Assembly: GCA_021805565.1 (NCBI GenBank)
Contig: JAJZFA010000054.1
Span: 1 to 64,000 of the forward strand
Direction: 5' to 3'
Source of the DNA: Pseudomonadota bacterium
GTDB lineage: Bacteria; Pseudomonadota; Alphaproteobacteria; Acetobacterales; Acetobacteraceae
DNA: 64,000 bases
The first letter of the stretch is position 1. The number at the start of each line of letters is the position of its first letter. Shown piece by piece: positions 28,578 through 38,566 of this stretch. The notes below the pieces were generated by a model. That model saw nothing but the letters and a program-made list of their open reading frames with translations, had not been told where the DNA came from and did no database searches. The position numbers were made by a program, and so were the translations under genes.

Positions 28578-30143
28578 ATGCCGCCCCAAGCGGCGTCGGG
28601 CGCCGGCGATCCGGTTCGTTCGCCGGACAACAAGGCGTTGCGGATCGCTGTTGGCGGCTTTCTGCACGAAAGCCATTCGTTCGCGCCCCGGCCGACAACC
28701 TATGCCGATTTTCTGCAACCCGGCGGATTGCCGCCATTTTGCGCCGGTTCCGGTCTGATCGATGCCATGCGGCCCTGTTCGGTGCCGCTGGCCGGGGCGA
28801 TCACAGTGGCCGAAGCGGCGGGGGTGGACCTGGTGCCGCTGGCGTGGGGTTTCGCCAATCCGGCCGGGCCGGTGCAGGATGAGGCGTTCGAGCGGATCGC
28901 CGCCCGCATTTGCGCACCGCTATCTGTCGCGCTGGACGAGGGACCGCTTGACGGGGTGTATCTCGATCTGCATGGCGCGGCGATGGCCGACGCTTTTCCG
29001 GATGCCGAGGGCGAACTGTTGCGCCGGGTCCGGGCGATCGTGGGGGACGACCTGCCGCTGACCATCAGCCTCGATCCGCATGCCAATCTCACTGCCGCGA
29101 TGGTGCGGTTGGCCGATGCAGCCGTGCCGTTTCGGACCTATCCGCATGTGGATATGAAAGAGGCCGGCGCGCGGGCGATGCGCCTTCTGTTGGCACGCAT
29201 CGATCGCGGCCGGCCCTGGGCGCGGGCGTTTCGCGCACTCGATTTCTGGATACCGCTGGGCAGCCAGTGCACGCTGATGGCGCCGATGCAGACGGCGATG
29301 ACGGAACGGGCGGCCTTGGCGGATCGCTCCGGCGTGGCGGAACTGGCGTTCTGCTTCGGGTTTCCGTACGCCGACTTCGCCGGATGCGGGGTGGCGATGG
29401 CGGCGTTCGCCGACACGCAGGCACAGGCGGACAATGCCGCGGATGGGCTCGCGGCGTGCGTGAATGGGCTGGAACCGGCGTTCGTGCCGGACACACTGCC
29501 GGCGGCCGACGCGGTGGCCGAAGCGATGCGGCTGTCGGTCGGGGCCGGCCGGCCGGTGGTGCTGGCGGACACGCAGGACAATCCTGGTGGCGGCGGGCAC
29601 GGCGACACGACGGAATTACTGGCGGAACTGGTCCGGCAAGGCGCGAAGGGCGCGGTCGTTTGCCTGATCAACGATGCCGATAGTGTCGCCGCCTGTGTAA
29701 AGGCCGGAGTTGGTGCGACGGTTACGCTGTCCTTGGGTGGCAAGTCGGACGGCATGCCGTTTGCCTGTCAAGCCAGGGTAGAGCGGCTGACGGACGGGGT
29801 GTTCACGCTGACCGGGCCCATGGGGGCCGGCAATCCCGGCAATCTGGGGAATACCGCGCTGGTGGATATCGGCGGCGTGCGGACGATGATCGTATCGCGG
29901 AAAATGCAGGCGCTGGATCAGGCAATCCTGCGTCATGTGGGGATCGAGCCATCCGCCTGCTCGATTATCGCTTTGAAATCGTCGGTGCATTTCCGGGCGG
30001 ATTTCGGGCCGCTCGCCGAACGGGTGATCGTGGCGATCGCACCAGGTCCGGTTGTGGCGGACCCGGCTGTGCTGAATTTCCAGCATGTGCGGGCGGAGAT
30101 CCGGCGCCGGCCCCGGACCCAGGTTCGACGGGACGCGCAATGA
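28578..30143 (+). CDS. M81 family metallopeptidase (MlrC-like)
   Basis: The 521-aa protein begins, after a ~20-residue leader, IAVGGFLHESHSFAPRPTTY, the MlrC N-terminal motif with probable metal ligands. Later blocks are VYLDLHGAAMADAFPDAEGE, ISLDPHANLTAAMVRLADAA, FRTYPHVDMKEAGARAMRLL and DTQDNPGGGGHGDTTELLAE. MlrC was described as a step in linearised microcystin degradation, but most homologues occur in bacteria with no microcystin metabolism and probably act on other amides. It overlaps the downstream SDR by 4 bp (ATGA), so both belong to the operon from 26920 or 27605 onward. Confidence 0.9.
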   Translation: MPPQAASGAGDPVRSPDNKALRIAVGGFLHESHSFAPRPTTYADFLQPGGLPPFCAGSGLIDAMRPCSVPLAGAITVAEAAGVDLVPLAWGFANPAGPVQDEAFERIAARICAPLSVALDEGPLDGVYLDLHGAAMADAFPDAEGELLRRVRAIVGDDLPLTISLDPHANLTAAMVRLADAAVPFRTYPHVDMKEAGARAMRLLLARIDRGRPWARAFRALDFWIPLGSQCTLMAPMQTAMTERAALADRSGVAELAFCFGFPYADFAGCGVAMAAFADTQAQADNAADGLAACVNGLEPAFVPDTLPAADAVAEAMRLSVGAGRPVVLADTQDNPGGGGHGDTTELLAELVRQGAKGAVVCLINDADSVAACVKAGVGATVTLSLGGKSDGMPFACQARVERLTDGVFTLTGPMGAGNPGNLGNTALVDIGGVRTMIVSRKMQALDQAILRHVGIEPSACSIIALKSSVHFRADFGPLAERVIVAIAPGPVVADPAVLNFQHVRAEIRRRPRTQVRRDAQ

Positions 30144-30916
30144 CCATTTCTCCACTCATTCCCCGAACCGCATTGGTGACCGGCGGGGCGCAGCGGCTGG
30201 GGCGGGCAATCGCGCTGGAACTCGCTCGGCAGGGCTTCGATATCGCGATCCATTGCGGCGTCAGCCTGACCGCGGCGGCGGAAACCCGAGCGTCGATCGA
30301 AGCCCTGGGGCGGCGGGCGGTGGTGCTGCCGGCCGATCTGGCGGACGAAGCGGCGGTGGGCCGGTTGTTGCCGTCCGCGGCCACCCAATTGGGTCCGGTC
30401 GGCGTGCTGGTGAACAACGCCAGCCGGTTCGAGCGGGATGAGTGGGACGATGCCACCCGCGAAACCTGGGACGCCCATATGCAAGCCAACCTGCGGGCGC
30501 CGTTCGTGCTGACCCAAGCATTCGGGCGGGACCTGCCGACGGGGGCCGAGGGCGTGGTGATCAATATGCTCGATCAACGGGTGTGGTCGCTGACGCCGCA
30601 TTTTGTTTCCTACACGCTGTCCAAGGCAGGACTATGGGCACTGACGCAAACGATGGCGCTGGCCCTGGCGCCGCGGATCCGTGTCAACGCGGTCGGGCCG
30701 GGTCCGGCGTTGCCCAGTCCCCGCCAGTCCGATGCCCAGTTCGGCCGGCAGACCGCGTCGGTTCCGCTGGGACACGGCACCGGCCCCGATGAGGTTGCCA
30801 GGGCCGTCACGGCGATTTTGAGTTTGCCCGCGATGACGGGACAGATGATCGCGCTGGATGGCGGACAGCATTTGCAGTGGGCGCCCCAGGGACCGGACGG
30901 AGCGCCCGAAGAATGA
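30140..30916 (+). CDS. SDR oxidoreductase, pteridine reductase/FolM-like
   Basis: The 258-aa protein has TGGAQRLGRAIALELARQGF (a TGxxRRxG-type motif typical of pteridine reductases), NNASRFERDEWDDAT, the catalytic stretch MLDQRVWSLTPHFVSYTLSK with the YxxxK pair, and RIRVNAVGPGPALPSPRQSD. These fit alphaproteobacterial pteridine reductases related to PTR1 and FolM, which reduce biopterin or dihydrofolate with NADPH. The start overlaps the MlrC-like gene by ATGA. A DUF4239 membrane protein follows on the same strand after 49 bp. Confidence 0.9.
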   Translation: MTISPLIPRTALVTGGAQRLGRAIALELARQGFDIAIHCGVSLTAAAETRASIEALGRRAVVLPADLADEAAVGRLLPSAATQLGPVGVLVNNASRFERDEWDDATRETWDAHMQANLRAPFVLTQAFGRDLPTGAEGVVINMLDQRVWSLTPHFVSYTLSKAGLWALTQTMALALAPRIRVNAVGPGPALPSPRQSDAQFGRQTASVPLGHGTGPDEVARAVTAILSLPAMTGQMIALDGGQHLQWAPQGPDGAPEE

Positions 30917-30965
30917 TGGCCGTGCGAGTGTTGGCGGCCGCCGGTCGCCGCCATGGGACCGGCCC

Positions 30966-31727
30966 ATGAACAGCCTGACGCTGAGCCTGCTGGTGGCGGG
31001 CTGTATTTTCCTCGGCGGCGTGGGCGGATTGTTCCTGCACCTGATCCTGCCGAAGGATCATATGACACGGGAAACCCAGGACGTCATCCGGCTGGGTATA
31101 GGCATGCTGTCGGTGCTGGCGTCGCTGGTGCTGGGTCTGCTGATCGCAACGGCCAAAACGTCCCATGACTCGGCCGATCTGGCGATCCGGCAATATGCGG
31201 CCAATCTGGCGCTGCTGAACGAAACGCTGCGCGATTACGGCGGCGCCGCATCGGTGCCGCGCGACCGCCTGCGCGATTATACGCGGGCGTTTCTGCAGGA
31301 GGGGTGGCCGGATAACGGCGCGCACGCGGTTCTGGCGGACGACCCGGCATCCCGCGTGCTGCTGGAACATGTGCGGGAGGCGATACGCGCGCTGAAACCG
31401 GTGGACAAGGGCCAGGAGTCGCTGCGGGATGGGGCGGAGCGCGTCAACCTGGACTTGCTGCGGCAGCGGTGGCTGCTGATCGAACAGCAGGGACCGAACG
31501 TGCAACTGGTGGTGCTGGCGGTGCTGGTGTCGTGGGTGACGGCGATTTTCGCGAGCTTCGGCCTGAACGCGCCGCGCAATGGGACGGTGGTGGCGGCGTT
31601 TCTGATCTGCGCGCTGGCGATCGGGGCGTCGATTTTCCTGATTTTGGAGATGGACCGGCCGCTGGACGGCATCATGCGGATCTCCAGTTGGCCCGTGCGG
31701 AATGTGCTGGCGGGAATGGACTGGTAG
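30966..31727 (+). CDS. DUF4239 membrane protein (bestrophin-like)
   Basis: The 253-aa protein has two N-terminal membrane segments (LSLLVAGCIFLGGVGGLFLH and LGIGMLSVLASLVLGLLIAT), a long soluble helical middle, and two C-terminal segments (VVLAVLVSWVTAIFASFGLN and VVAAFLICALAIGASIFLIL). This is the topology of the DUF4239/bestrophin-like family, whose eukaryotic relatives are anion channels. The start at 30966 gives the first membrane helix right at the N-terminus. No function is proven for bacterial members. It converges with the HAD gene, separated by only 5 bp. Confidence 0.85.
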   Translation: MNSLTLSLLVAGCIFLGGVGGLFLHLILPKDHMTRETQDVIRLGIGMLSVLASLVLGLLIATAKTSHDSADLAIRQYAANLALLNETLRDYGGAASVPRDRLRDYTRAFLQEGWPDNGAHAVLADDPASRVLLEHVREAIRALKPVDKGQESLRDGAERVNLDLLRQRWLLIEQQGPNVQLVVLAVLVSWVTAIFASFGLNAPRNGTVVAAFLICALAIGASIFLILEMDRPLDGIMRISSWPVRNVLAGMDW

Positions 31728-31732
31728 GCGTG

Positions 31733-32389
31733 CTATCCCGCCCCCGCGATAGCCGGTAACAGGCCGGTCACCTCGGCCGGGCTCTCCGCCAACAGGTCCG
31801 CGCCCGCTTGCCGTAGTTCAGCCGGTCCGCCATAGCCCCACAGCACGCCGATCGATCGTAGAGCGTTCGCCTTTGCCGCATGAATATCGTGCAGCCGGTC
31901 GCCAACCATGATCGCGGTGGCTGGATCGTATCGTTCCACCCGCAGTATTTCCGCCAGAAGATCTGTCTTGTCGTCCAATCCGCCGGCTGGCAGTGCGCCA
32001 TATACTTTCGGCAGGTACTGCCGGAAATCGAGGAAATCCACCACCCGTTCCGCGAAATCCCGGCGCTTGGAGGTGGCGACGCACAGGCTGTGTCCGGCCT
32101 GTCGCAGTGTATCCAGCATCGTCCCGATGCCGGGGAACGCGGAACACTCATACAGTCCCGTCGTGGTATAACGTGCCCTGTAGGTGGTTAGGCCGAGATC
32201 GACACGATCGTCGCCGTATTTCGCCAGCATCGTGCCAACCGATACGGCCATCGGCGGCCCGACCGCCCAGGTCATGTCGCCGATAATCGCTGGATCGTGC
32301 CCCAGTTCGGTCAGCATGTGGCGAAAGCAAGCCAAAATTCCCGGCCGGGAATCCGCCAGGGTTCCATCCAGGTCCAGCAGAACGTTCAA
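31733..32389 (-). CDS. HAD superfamily hydrolase (phosphoglycolate phosphatase-like)
   Basis: The 218-aa protein begins NVLLDLDGTLADSRPGILAC with the nucleophile and acid/base aspartates, then motif II Thr/Ser in LCVATSKRRDFAERVVDFLD and motif III/IV in AIMVGDRLHDIHAAKANALR. A helical cap between motifs I and II fits the Gph/PgmB-like subfamily. The start is a TTG at 32389 whose last two bases are the first two of the acyl-CoA dehydrogenase's TGA (TTGA overlap), so its translation is coupled to the upstream gene. A much longer open frame in the same register is rejected because its sequence is low-complexity shadow. Confidence 0.85.
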   Translation of the reverse strand: MNVLLDLDGTLADSRPGILACFRHMLTELGHDPAIIGDMTWAVGPPMAVSVGTMLAKYGDDRVDLGLTTYRARYTTTGLYECSAFPGIGTMLDTLRQAGHSLCVATSKRRDFAERVVDFLDFRQYLPKVYGALPAGGLDDKTDLLAEILRVERYDPATAIMVGDRLHDIHAAKANALRSIGVLWGYGGPAELRQAGADLLAESPAEVTGLLPAIAGAG

Positions 32390-33534
32390 GCGACCTTGCC
32401 GAACAGCCCGCCCTGGGCGGCCAGGAAGGCCAGATGGGTATCCGCGTCGCCATACATCTGGTCGATCATCGTCACGCGCTTGAAATAGTGGCCAACCGCG
32501 TATTCGTCGGTCATGCCGATGCCGCCGTGAAGTTGAATCGCTTCCTGGCCGACATGTTTCGCGGAACGACCGATCTGGACTTTCGCGGCGGAAATCGCCT
32601 TGCGGCGTTCGGTTGGGTTTTCCTCGCCCGCCATCACGGCGGCGAACATCGCCATGCTGCGGGCCTGTTCCACCGCGACCAGCATATCCACCGACCGGTG
32701 CTGCAACACCTGAAACGAGCCGATCGCCCGGCCAAACTGTTTGCGGGTTTTGAGGTATTCCAAAGTCAGGTCCTGCATCGACTGCATCGCGCCCACCGCT
32801 TCGGCGCACAGCGCGGCGATGGCTTCGTCGATGACGTGCTCGATTGCCGGCAAGGCGTTATCGCTGAGCAGATCGGCGGCACCCACGCGCACCTTGGTCA
32901 GAGTCAGTTCCGCTGCCCGCTGGCCGTCTTGTGTTGGATATCCGCGCCGAACGACGCCGGGCGTTGCCGGGTCGATCAGGAACAGCCCGATTCCGTCGCG
33001 CGCCCGCCGCTGCCCGGCAATGCGGGCGGTGACAAAAATCCGGTTCGCGGTATCGCCGTGGATGACGACGCTTTTAGCGCCGTCCAGCACATACCCGCCG
33101 CCGTCCTTGACCGCCGTCGTGGTGACATCCTCAAGATTATACCGGGATTGCCGTTCGACATGGGCGAAGGCCAGTTTCATCTTGCCGGCTGCCACCTTGG
33201 GCGCCATCTCCCCCAGCATGGAGGCTGGCGCGGTTCGGCGCAGCAAGCCCCCACCGAGGATGACGGTGGCGAAATATGGTTCCAGCACCAGTCCGCGGCC
33301 GAACGCGTCCATGACGATGGCGGTTTCAACGCCGCCGCCGCCGAAGCCGCCGAGTGTTTCGTCGAACGGCAGACCGAGCAGGCCCAGTTCGGTGATCTGA
33401 TTCCACATCGCGGTGCTGTAACCGGCGGGTTCGCGCATGTATTTCTTGCGTTGCTCGAACTGATACTGGTCTGCCACCAGACGGTCCACGCTGTCTTTCA
33501 GCAGGCGCTGGTCTTCGGAAAGATCGAAATCCAT
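32386..33534 (-). CDS. Acyl-CoA dehydrogenase family protein
   Basis: The 382-aa protein shows the ACAD order: N-terminal helical domain (FDLSEDQRLLKDSVDRLVAD), middle barrel with LAFAHVERQSRY in place of the more usual LTEP motif, and the C-terminal FAD-binding domain with GRAIGSFQVLQHRSVDMLVA and AIQLHGGIGMTDEYAVGHYF. The atypical middle motif suggests a branched, cyclic or aromatic substrate, or a subunit of a heteromeric ACAD with its neighbour at 33574. The start at 33534 follows GAGGAAACC. It is followed without gap by the HAD hydrolase. Confidence 0.88.
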   Translation of the reverse strand: MDFDLSEDQRLLKDSVDRLVADQYQFEQRKKYMREPAGYSTAMWNQITELGLLGLPFDETLGGFGGGGVETAIVMDAFGRGLVLEPYFATVILGGGLLRRTAPASMLGEMAPKVAAGKMKLAFAHVERQSRYNLEDVTTTAVKDGGGYVLDGAKSVVIHGDTANRIFVTARIAGQRRARDGIGLFLIDPATPGVVRRGYPTQDGQRAAELTLTKVRVGAADLLSDNALPAIEHVIDEAIAALCAEAVGAMQSMQDLTLEYLKTRKQFGRAIGSFQVLQHRSVDMLVAVEQARSMAMFAAVMAGEENPTERRKAISAAKVQIGRSAKHVGQEAIQLHGGIGMTDEYAVGHYFKRVTMIDQMYGDADTHLAFLAAQGGLFGKVA

Positions 33535-33573
33535 GGTTTCCTCGTTATTATGACGCCGCGACAATCCTGGATA

Positions 33574-34770
33574 CTAAAGGCCCAGGATTGCCTTGGCGAT
33601 GATGTTGCGCTGGATTTCGTTCGATCCGCCGTAGATCGAGACCTTCCGGTAATTGAAATACATCGGCGCCGCCTCGGTGGCGTATTCGGGGCCGATGACG
33701 GGCTCGTTCTTGCCCTCGAAGTCGCGTTGATAGGGCATTACGTAGGGGCCGACGACTTCCATCAGCAGATCGGTCAGTTGCTGCTGGATCACCGATCCTT
33801 TTAGCTTCAGGATCGACGACGCCGGGTTCTGGCCACCTTTCGCCAACTTTCGCTCGTCTGAAACCACACGAAGCTGGGTCATTTCCAGCGCCTTCAGTTC
33901 CACTTCCACCGCCGCCAGCTTTTCCTGGAAACGCGGGCTTTCGATCAACGGCCGCTCGCCGGAAAATTCCAGCGCGGCGAGCTCTTTGATGCGGCCGATT
34001 TTCGCCTTGGACGCGCCGACCCTGGCGATCCCGGTGCGTTCATTGCCCAGCAGGAATTTGGCATAATCCCAGCCCTTGTTTTCCTGGCCGACGAGGTTGT
34101 CCAGCGGCACCTCGACATTGTCGAAGAACACCTCGTTCACCTCGCGTCCGCCGTCGATGGTAACAATCGGGCGGACGGTAATGCCGGGGGTCTTCATGTC
34201 GATCAGCAGGAACGAAATGCCTTCCTGCGCCTTGGCTGTCGGGTCGGTGCGGACGAGGCAGAAAATCCAGTCGGCATACTGCGCCAGCGTGGTCCATGTT
34301 TTCTGGCCGTTGACGACGTATTTGCCGTCCTTTTTTTCCGCCTTGGTGCGCAGGGACGCGAGATCGGAGCCCGATCCGGGTTCGGAGAATCCCTGGCACC
34401 AGAAAATATCGGCGTTCGCGGTGGCGGGCAGGAAGCGTTCCTTGATCGCCTGACTGCCGAACTGCGCGATAACGGGACCGACCATGGACACGTTGAAGGC
34501 GATGGGCGACGGGCAGTTCGCCTGCTGCATCTCATCCTGATACAAATAGACCTGGATCGGGGTCCAATCCTGACCGCCCCATTCCACCGGCCAGTTCACC
34601 GTGCACCACCCGCGCGCGTTGAGGATGCGCTGGGCCTCGATCATATCGTCGCGCGTCAGGCCTTCGCCCTCGGCGACCTTCGCTCGAATGGACGCGGGGA
34701 TTGCGGTGCGGAAGAAATGCCTCGCTTCGTCGCGGAAAGCGATTTCCTCGGGCGTAAAATTCAAATTCAT
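33574..34770 (-). CDS. Acyl-CoA dehydrogenase family protein
   Basis: The 398-aa protein has the ACAD fold with FTPEEIAFRDEARHFFRTAI, the CQGFSEPGSGSDLASLRTKA motif around the FAD isoalloxazine, VVNGQKTWTTLAQYADWIFC, and the C-terminal stretch SIYGGSNEIQRNIIAKAILG. It resembles one half of the paired ACADs (FadE-type) seen in steroid or cyclic-acid degradation. The other ACAD starts 39 bp downstream on the same strand, so a heteromeric enzyme is possible (inference). GAGGGAGA precedes the start at 34770. Confidence 0.92.
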   Translation of the reverse strand: MNLNFTPEEIAFRDEARHFFRTAIPASIRAKVAEGEGLTRDDMIEAQRILNARGWCTVNWPVEWGGQDWTPIQVYLYQDEMQQANCPSPIAFNVSMVGPVIAQFGSQAIKERFLPATANADIFWCQGFSEPGSGSDLASLRTKAEKKDGKYVVNGQKTWTTLAQYADWIFCLVRTDPTAKAQEGISFLLIDMKTPGITVRPIVTIDGGREVNEVFFDNVEVPLDNLVGQENKGWDYAKFLLGNERTGIARVGASKAKIGRIKELAALEFSGERPLIESPRFQEKLAAVEVELKALEMTQLRVVSDERKLAKGGQNPASSILKLKGSVIQQQLTDLLMEVVGPYVMPYQRDFEGKNEPVIGPEYATEAAPMYFNYRKVSIYGGSNEIQRNIIAKAILGL

Positions 34771-34839
34771 CGGCGTCTCCCTCTTTCGGTTTCGTTATAG
34801 CGGCGGCCGGTTGGCGTCAAACGGGTTTTTGCTCCGCCG

Positions 34840-35394
<555 letters not shown>

Positions 35395-35554
35395 ACGAGT
35401 GGCTCCCTTTCCGTTCGGTGACTCTATATATGAGGTCTGGCCGGGCGTCACACGGAGGATGGCGAGAGGGGCCGGGGCATTTTTCCCGGACCGGCTGGCA
35501 TAGGCCGGCCGGCCGGCGTATGAAACGGTTCCGTCCAGATAAGGATCGCCGCCG

Positions 35555-36616
35555 TTGCCAGCACTCACCGGACTTCGCGGCATCGCCGCGCTTTGGGTGA
35601 TGTTCTTTCATTTGCCGGCGACATTGACATGGCCAATCGTCCGCAACGGATATCTGGGTGTCGATGTCTTTTTTGTCTTGAGCGGTTTTATCATATCGTC
35701 GGCATATTTCACCTTGCTGGATGGCTTTAGTGTCCGCGAATATTTGCGATTTCTTCAGGTTAGGCTGGCACGGATATATCCGCTGCACGCCGCCTCGTTA
35801 TCCCTGGCGATCGCCGTCGCCGCGACACTGCCTGGCTTTGGACACCTCTGGGCCGATCCCGCGCAAAGGTTTTCGGCGGAGGCAGCGATCAGATGTGCGG
35901 CCCTTATTCAAAGCTGGGGTTACCGCCAGCCGCTCGCGTGCAACGCGCCCTCCTGGTCACTCAGTGCCGAATGGGCGGCCTACCTCCTGTTTCCCTTGAT
36001 TCTCGCATGCGTGCGCCGTGTCCGCTCCGTTTTCATCGCACTAAGCCTGGCGGCGGCGTTGCTCGCTACTCTCATCGCCCTGTTGATCTATCAGGGATCG
36101 CCAACCCTCGACGTGGCCGGTTTGCCGGGAATGCTTCGTGTCGGGTTTGAATTTCCCTGCGGTTGCCTGCTCTATCGGGCGTTCGCGATGGGCTATCGTC
36201 CCAAGCCAATGGCCGCTTCCATCCTGGCGATCGCACTGATTGGCTCGCCGGAACTGAGCGATCACTGCAACTGGCTAACGTTATACGGGTTTGCCATTAT
36301 TGTTCTTTTGGGGGCAACGGGGCGAGGCATGTTAGCGCGCCTTATGGCTTCGCGCTTGATTGTGTTTCTTGGCGAAATTTCGTTTTCGCTCTATATGTTT
36401 CACTGGATTATCATCAAGTTATCGGTCTGGTTTTGTGTCCGGTATCATATCGGCAATGCCCCGGCTGTTCTGGCGATATCTGCCCTGGATGCAGGTATCA
36501 GCCTCGCGGTCGCGGTCGTGTCGTATCGATATTTTGAAACGCCGGCCCGAAAATGGGGACGCCGAATCGCTCTCCGCCCCTTGCAGCCGGCCGAACCACG
36601 CGGCGCTGTCGGATAA
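35555..36616 (+). CDS. Acyltransferase family 3 (OafA/YrhL-like) membrane protein
   Basis: The 353-aa protein has the family 3 acyltransferase start LTGLRGIAALWVMFFHL, with the active-site His in the first membrane helix region, then LGVDVFFVLSGFIISSAYF and about ten membrane segments ending with YFETPARKWG. It probably O-acylates a surface glycan or lipid. The start is a TTG at 35555, 9 nt after AAGGAT, because an in-frame stop lies only a few codons upstream. By eye its DNA is visibly less GC-rich than its neighbours, which suggests recent acquisition. The polyketide synthase gene begins 220 bp downstream. Confidence 0.88.
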   Translation: MPALTGLRGIAALWVMFFHLPATLTWPIVRNGYLGVDVFFVLSGFIISSAYFTLLDGFSVREYLRFLQVRLARIYPLHAASLSLAIAVAATLPGFGHLWADPAQRFSAEAAIRCAALIQSWGYRQPLACNAPSWSLSAEWAAYLLFPLILACVRRVRSVFIALSLAAALLATLIALLIYQGSPTLDVAGLPGMLRVGFEFPCGCLLYRAFAMGYRPKPMAASILAIALIGSPELSDHCNWLTLYGFAIIVLLGATGRGMLARLMASRLIVFLGEISFSLYMFHWIIIKLSVWFCVRYHIGNAPAVLAISALDAGISLAVAVVSYRYFETPARKWGRRIALRPLQPAEPRGAVG

Positions 36617-36836
36617 GGGCGCGGCACACACCGGTTGCAGGGCCAGGGCGATCGGCGAATACGGTGCGGATCGTTACCCGATCGCCTACTTCCGCGGTCT
36701 TAATCCGGCATCCATCATCGGCGGCTGCCCCGTTGCGTGACGGCAGACAACCCGGCGCCCGACGTTCGGCCGAACGATACCCCTGGCATAGCCGGGAGTT
36801 CGCCCCACATACTGGGCGAACCCCAAGGGATTGCCC

Positions 36837-37892
36837 GTGACCCAGGCCTGGCTGAACCGGATCGGCACCGCGGTCCCGCCGCACGATGTACACGCCGCCT
36901 TCGTGGAATTTGGCGGCGACACCATCGCCGACCCGCACCAGCGCGCTCTGTTCGAGCGGATGGCGACACTATCGGGCATTCAGCACCGCTATGCCGTGCT
37001 CGAAGCGGGGCCCCGGCCGCGCGATACGGTCCTCGACATCGGCGGCTTCTACCGGCGCGGTGCGTTCCCTTCCACCGCCGCGCGCATGGCGCTGTATGGA
37101 CCGCATGCCCTGGCTTTGGCCATGCGCGCAATCGGCACGCTGGATGCCGATCCAGGCACCATCACCCACCTCATCGTGGCCAGTTGCACCGGTTTCAGCG
37201 CCCCCGGCCTCGATTTCCAGATCATGCGCGCGGCCGGATTGCCGGACAGCACCCAACGGACCATCGTCGGCTTCATGGGCTGCTTTGCCGCGGTCAACGC
37301 GCTGAAACTCGCCGATCAGATCGTCCGGGCAGACCCTGATTCGCGTGTGATCGTGGTCAATCTGGAACTGTGCAGCCTGCATTTGCAGGAGGATTTCCAG
37401 GACGTGCCGAAGATGCTGAGTTTCCTGCTGTTTGCCGATGGGGCCTCCGCCGCCCTGGTCACGGCGGACCCAACCGGCATCGCCCTCGGCCGTTTCCGAG
37501 CGGCGGTCATCCCGCGCAGCCAGGATTTGATCACCTGGCATATCGGCGACATCGGGTTCGACATGCACTTGTCCGGTCAGGTGCCCGGCCGCATCCGCCG
37601 CTGGCTACCCGAACACGGTGCGGAACTGCTGCCGCCCGAACCGCCCGCGCTGTGGGCCGTGCATGCGGGCGGCCGTTCGATCCTCGATTCGGTTCAGCAA
37701 GGCCTGGGACTTGCTCCGGATGCGCTGCGGTATTCGCGCGATATCCTGCGCGACTTCGGCAACATGTCGTCGGTCACCCTGATGTTCGTGCTGGACCGGA
37801 TTCTTAATGACCCCGACGCGCGCGGCCCTGGGATGGGGATGGCGTTCGGACCGGGGCTAACGGTCGAAACCTTCGCCTTCGCGCGCCCATGA
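36837..37892 (+). CDS. Type III polyketide synthase
   Basis: The 351-aa protein is a chalcone/stilbene synthase superfamily member. The catalytic triad is visible: Cys117 in LIVASCTGFSAPGLDFQI, His276 in LWAVHAGGRSIL and Asn309 in LRDFGNMSSVTL. GFMGCFAAVNALKLADQIVR is also characteristic. It extends an acyl starter with malonyl-CoA to an alkylpyrone or alkylresorcinol-like product. The GTG at 36837 lies 6 nt after AAGGGA and is better spaced than the TTG at 36831. It forms an overlapping operon with a methyltransferase (ATGA overlap) and an FAD enzyme, an arrangement reminiscent of the Streptomyces srsABC phenolic-lipid cluster. The product identity is inference. Confidence 0.92.
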   Translation: MTQAWLNRIGTAVPPHDVHAAFVEFGGDTIADPHQRALFERMATLSGIQHRYAVLEAGPRPRDTVLDIGGFYRRGAFPSTAARMALYGPHALALAMRAIGTLDADPGTITHLIVASCTGFSAPGLDFQIMRAAGLPDSTQRTIVGFMGCFAAVNALKLADQIVRADPDSRVIVVNLELCSLHLQEDFQDVPKMLSFLLFADGASAALVTADPTGIALGRFRAAVIPRSQDLITWHIGDIGFDMHLSGQVPGRIRRWLPEHGAELLPPEPPALWAVHAGGRSILDSVQQGLGLAPDALRYSRDILRDFGNMSSVTLMFVLDRILNDPDARGPGMGMAFGPGLTVETFAFARP

Positions 37893-38566
37893 CGCTGTCG
37901 GTTCGCAGCGACCAGGCGGAGCGGATGGACACCGACTGCGCCGATTTCGCCGATTACAGCCGCTGTTTGCGCGATTTGTCGCGGGTGAACGTCGTCACCT
38001 TGACGCATCGGCCGATGCTGTCGTGGCTGGCGAAGCGCGCCAAGGGAGAATTTTCTGTCCTGGACATCGCATGCGGGCATGGCGATGCGCTGCGGGCAAT
38101 CCGCCGCCGGTTTCCGGACGCCCGCCTGACCGGAATCGACCTGAATCCCTGGGCCATACGGGCGGCGCGCGAGGCGACGGATGCGGCCGCCGGGATCGAC
38201 TTCATCAACGACGATGCGTTTGCTTATGTCCCCACTCGAAAATTCGATTTCGTCATAACCTCGCAATTCACTCATCACCTGACCAACGACCAGGTCGCGG
38301 TGTTCCTGCGATGGCTACAGGACAATGCGGGGCAAGGCTGGTTCGTCGGCGATCTGCAACGCAACGCGATTCCGTATTACGGCTTTCCGGTCCTGGCCCG
38401 CCTGATGTTCTGGCACCGCTTCGTGCGCGAAGACGGGCGGATTTCCATCGCCCGGTCGTTCATCCGGCCGGAGTGGGAGGTATTGCTGCGCCAGGCCGGC
38501 ATCGACGCGCGGCAGGCGTCGATCGGCTGGTTCTTTCCGTTCCGCCTGTGCGTCGCGACCCGCTGA
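37889..38566 (+). CDS. Class I SAM-dependent methyltransferase
   Basis: The 225-aa protein has a SAM-binding core: motif I SVLDIACGHGDALRAIRRRF, then LTGIDLNPWAIRAAREATDA and a DFVITSQFTHHLTNDQVAVF post-motif. The C-terminal part (FVREDGRISIARSFIRPEWE) probably binds the substrate. Its start overlaps the polyketide synthase stop by ATGA, and its 3' end overlaps the FAD enzyme by 19 bp. It probably methylates the polyketide product, comparable to SrsB in the srs cluster (inference). Confidence 0.88.
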   Translation: MTLSVRSDQAERMDTDCADFADYSRCLRDLSRVNVVTLTHRPMLSWLAKRAKGEFSVLDIACGHGDALRAIRRRFPDARLTGIDLNPWAIRAAREATDAAAGIDFINDDAFAYVPTRKFDFVITSQFTHHLTNDQVAVFLRWLQDNAGQGWFVGDLQRNAIPYYGFPVLARLMFWHRFVREDGRISIARSFIRPEWEVLLRQAGIDARQASIGWFFPFRLCVATR

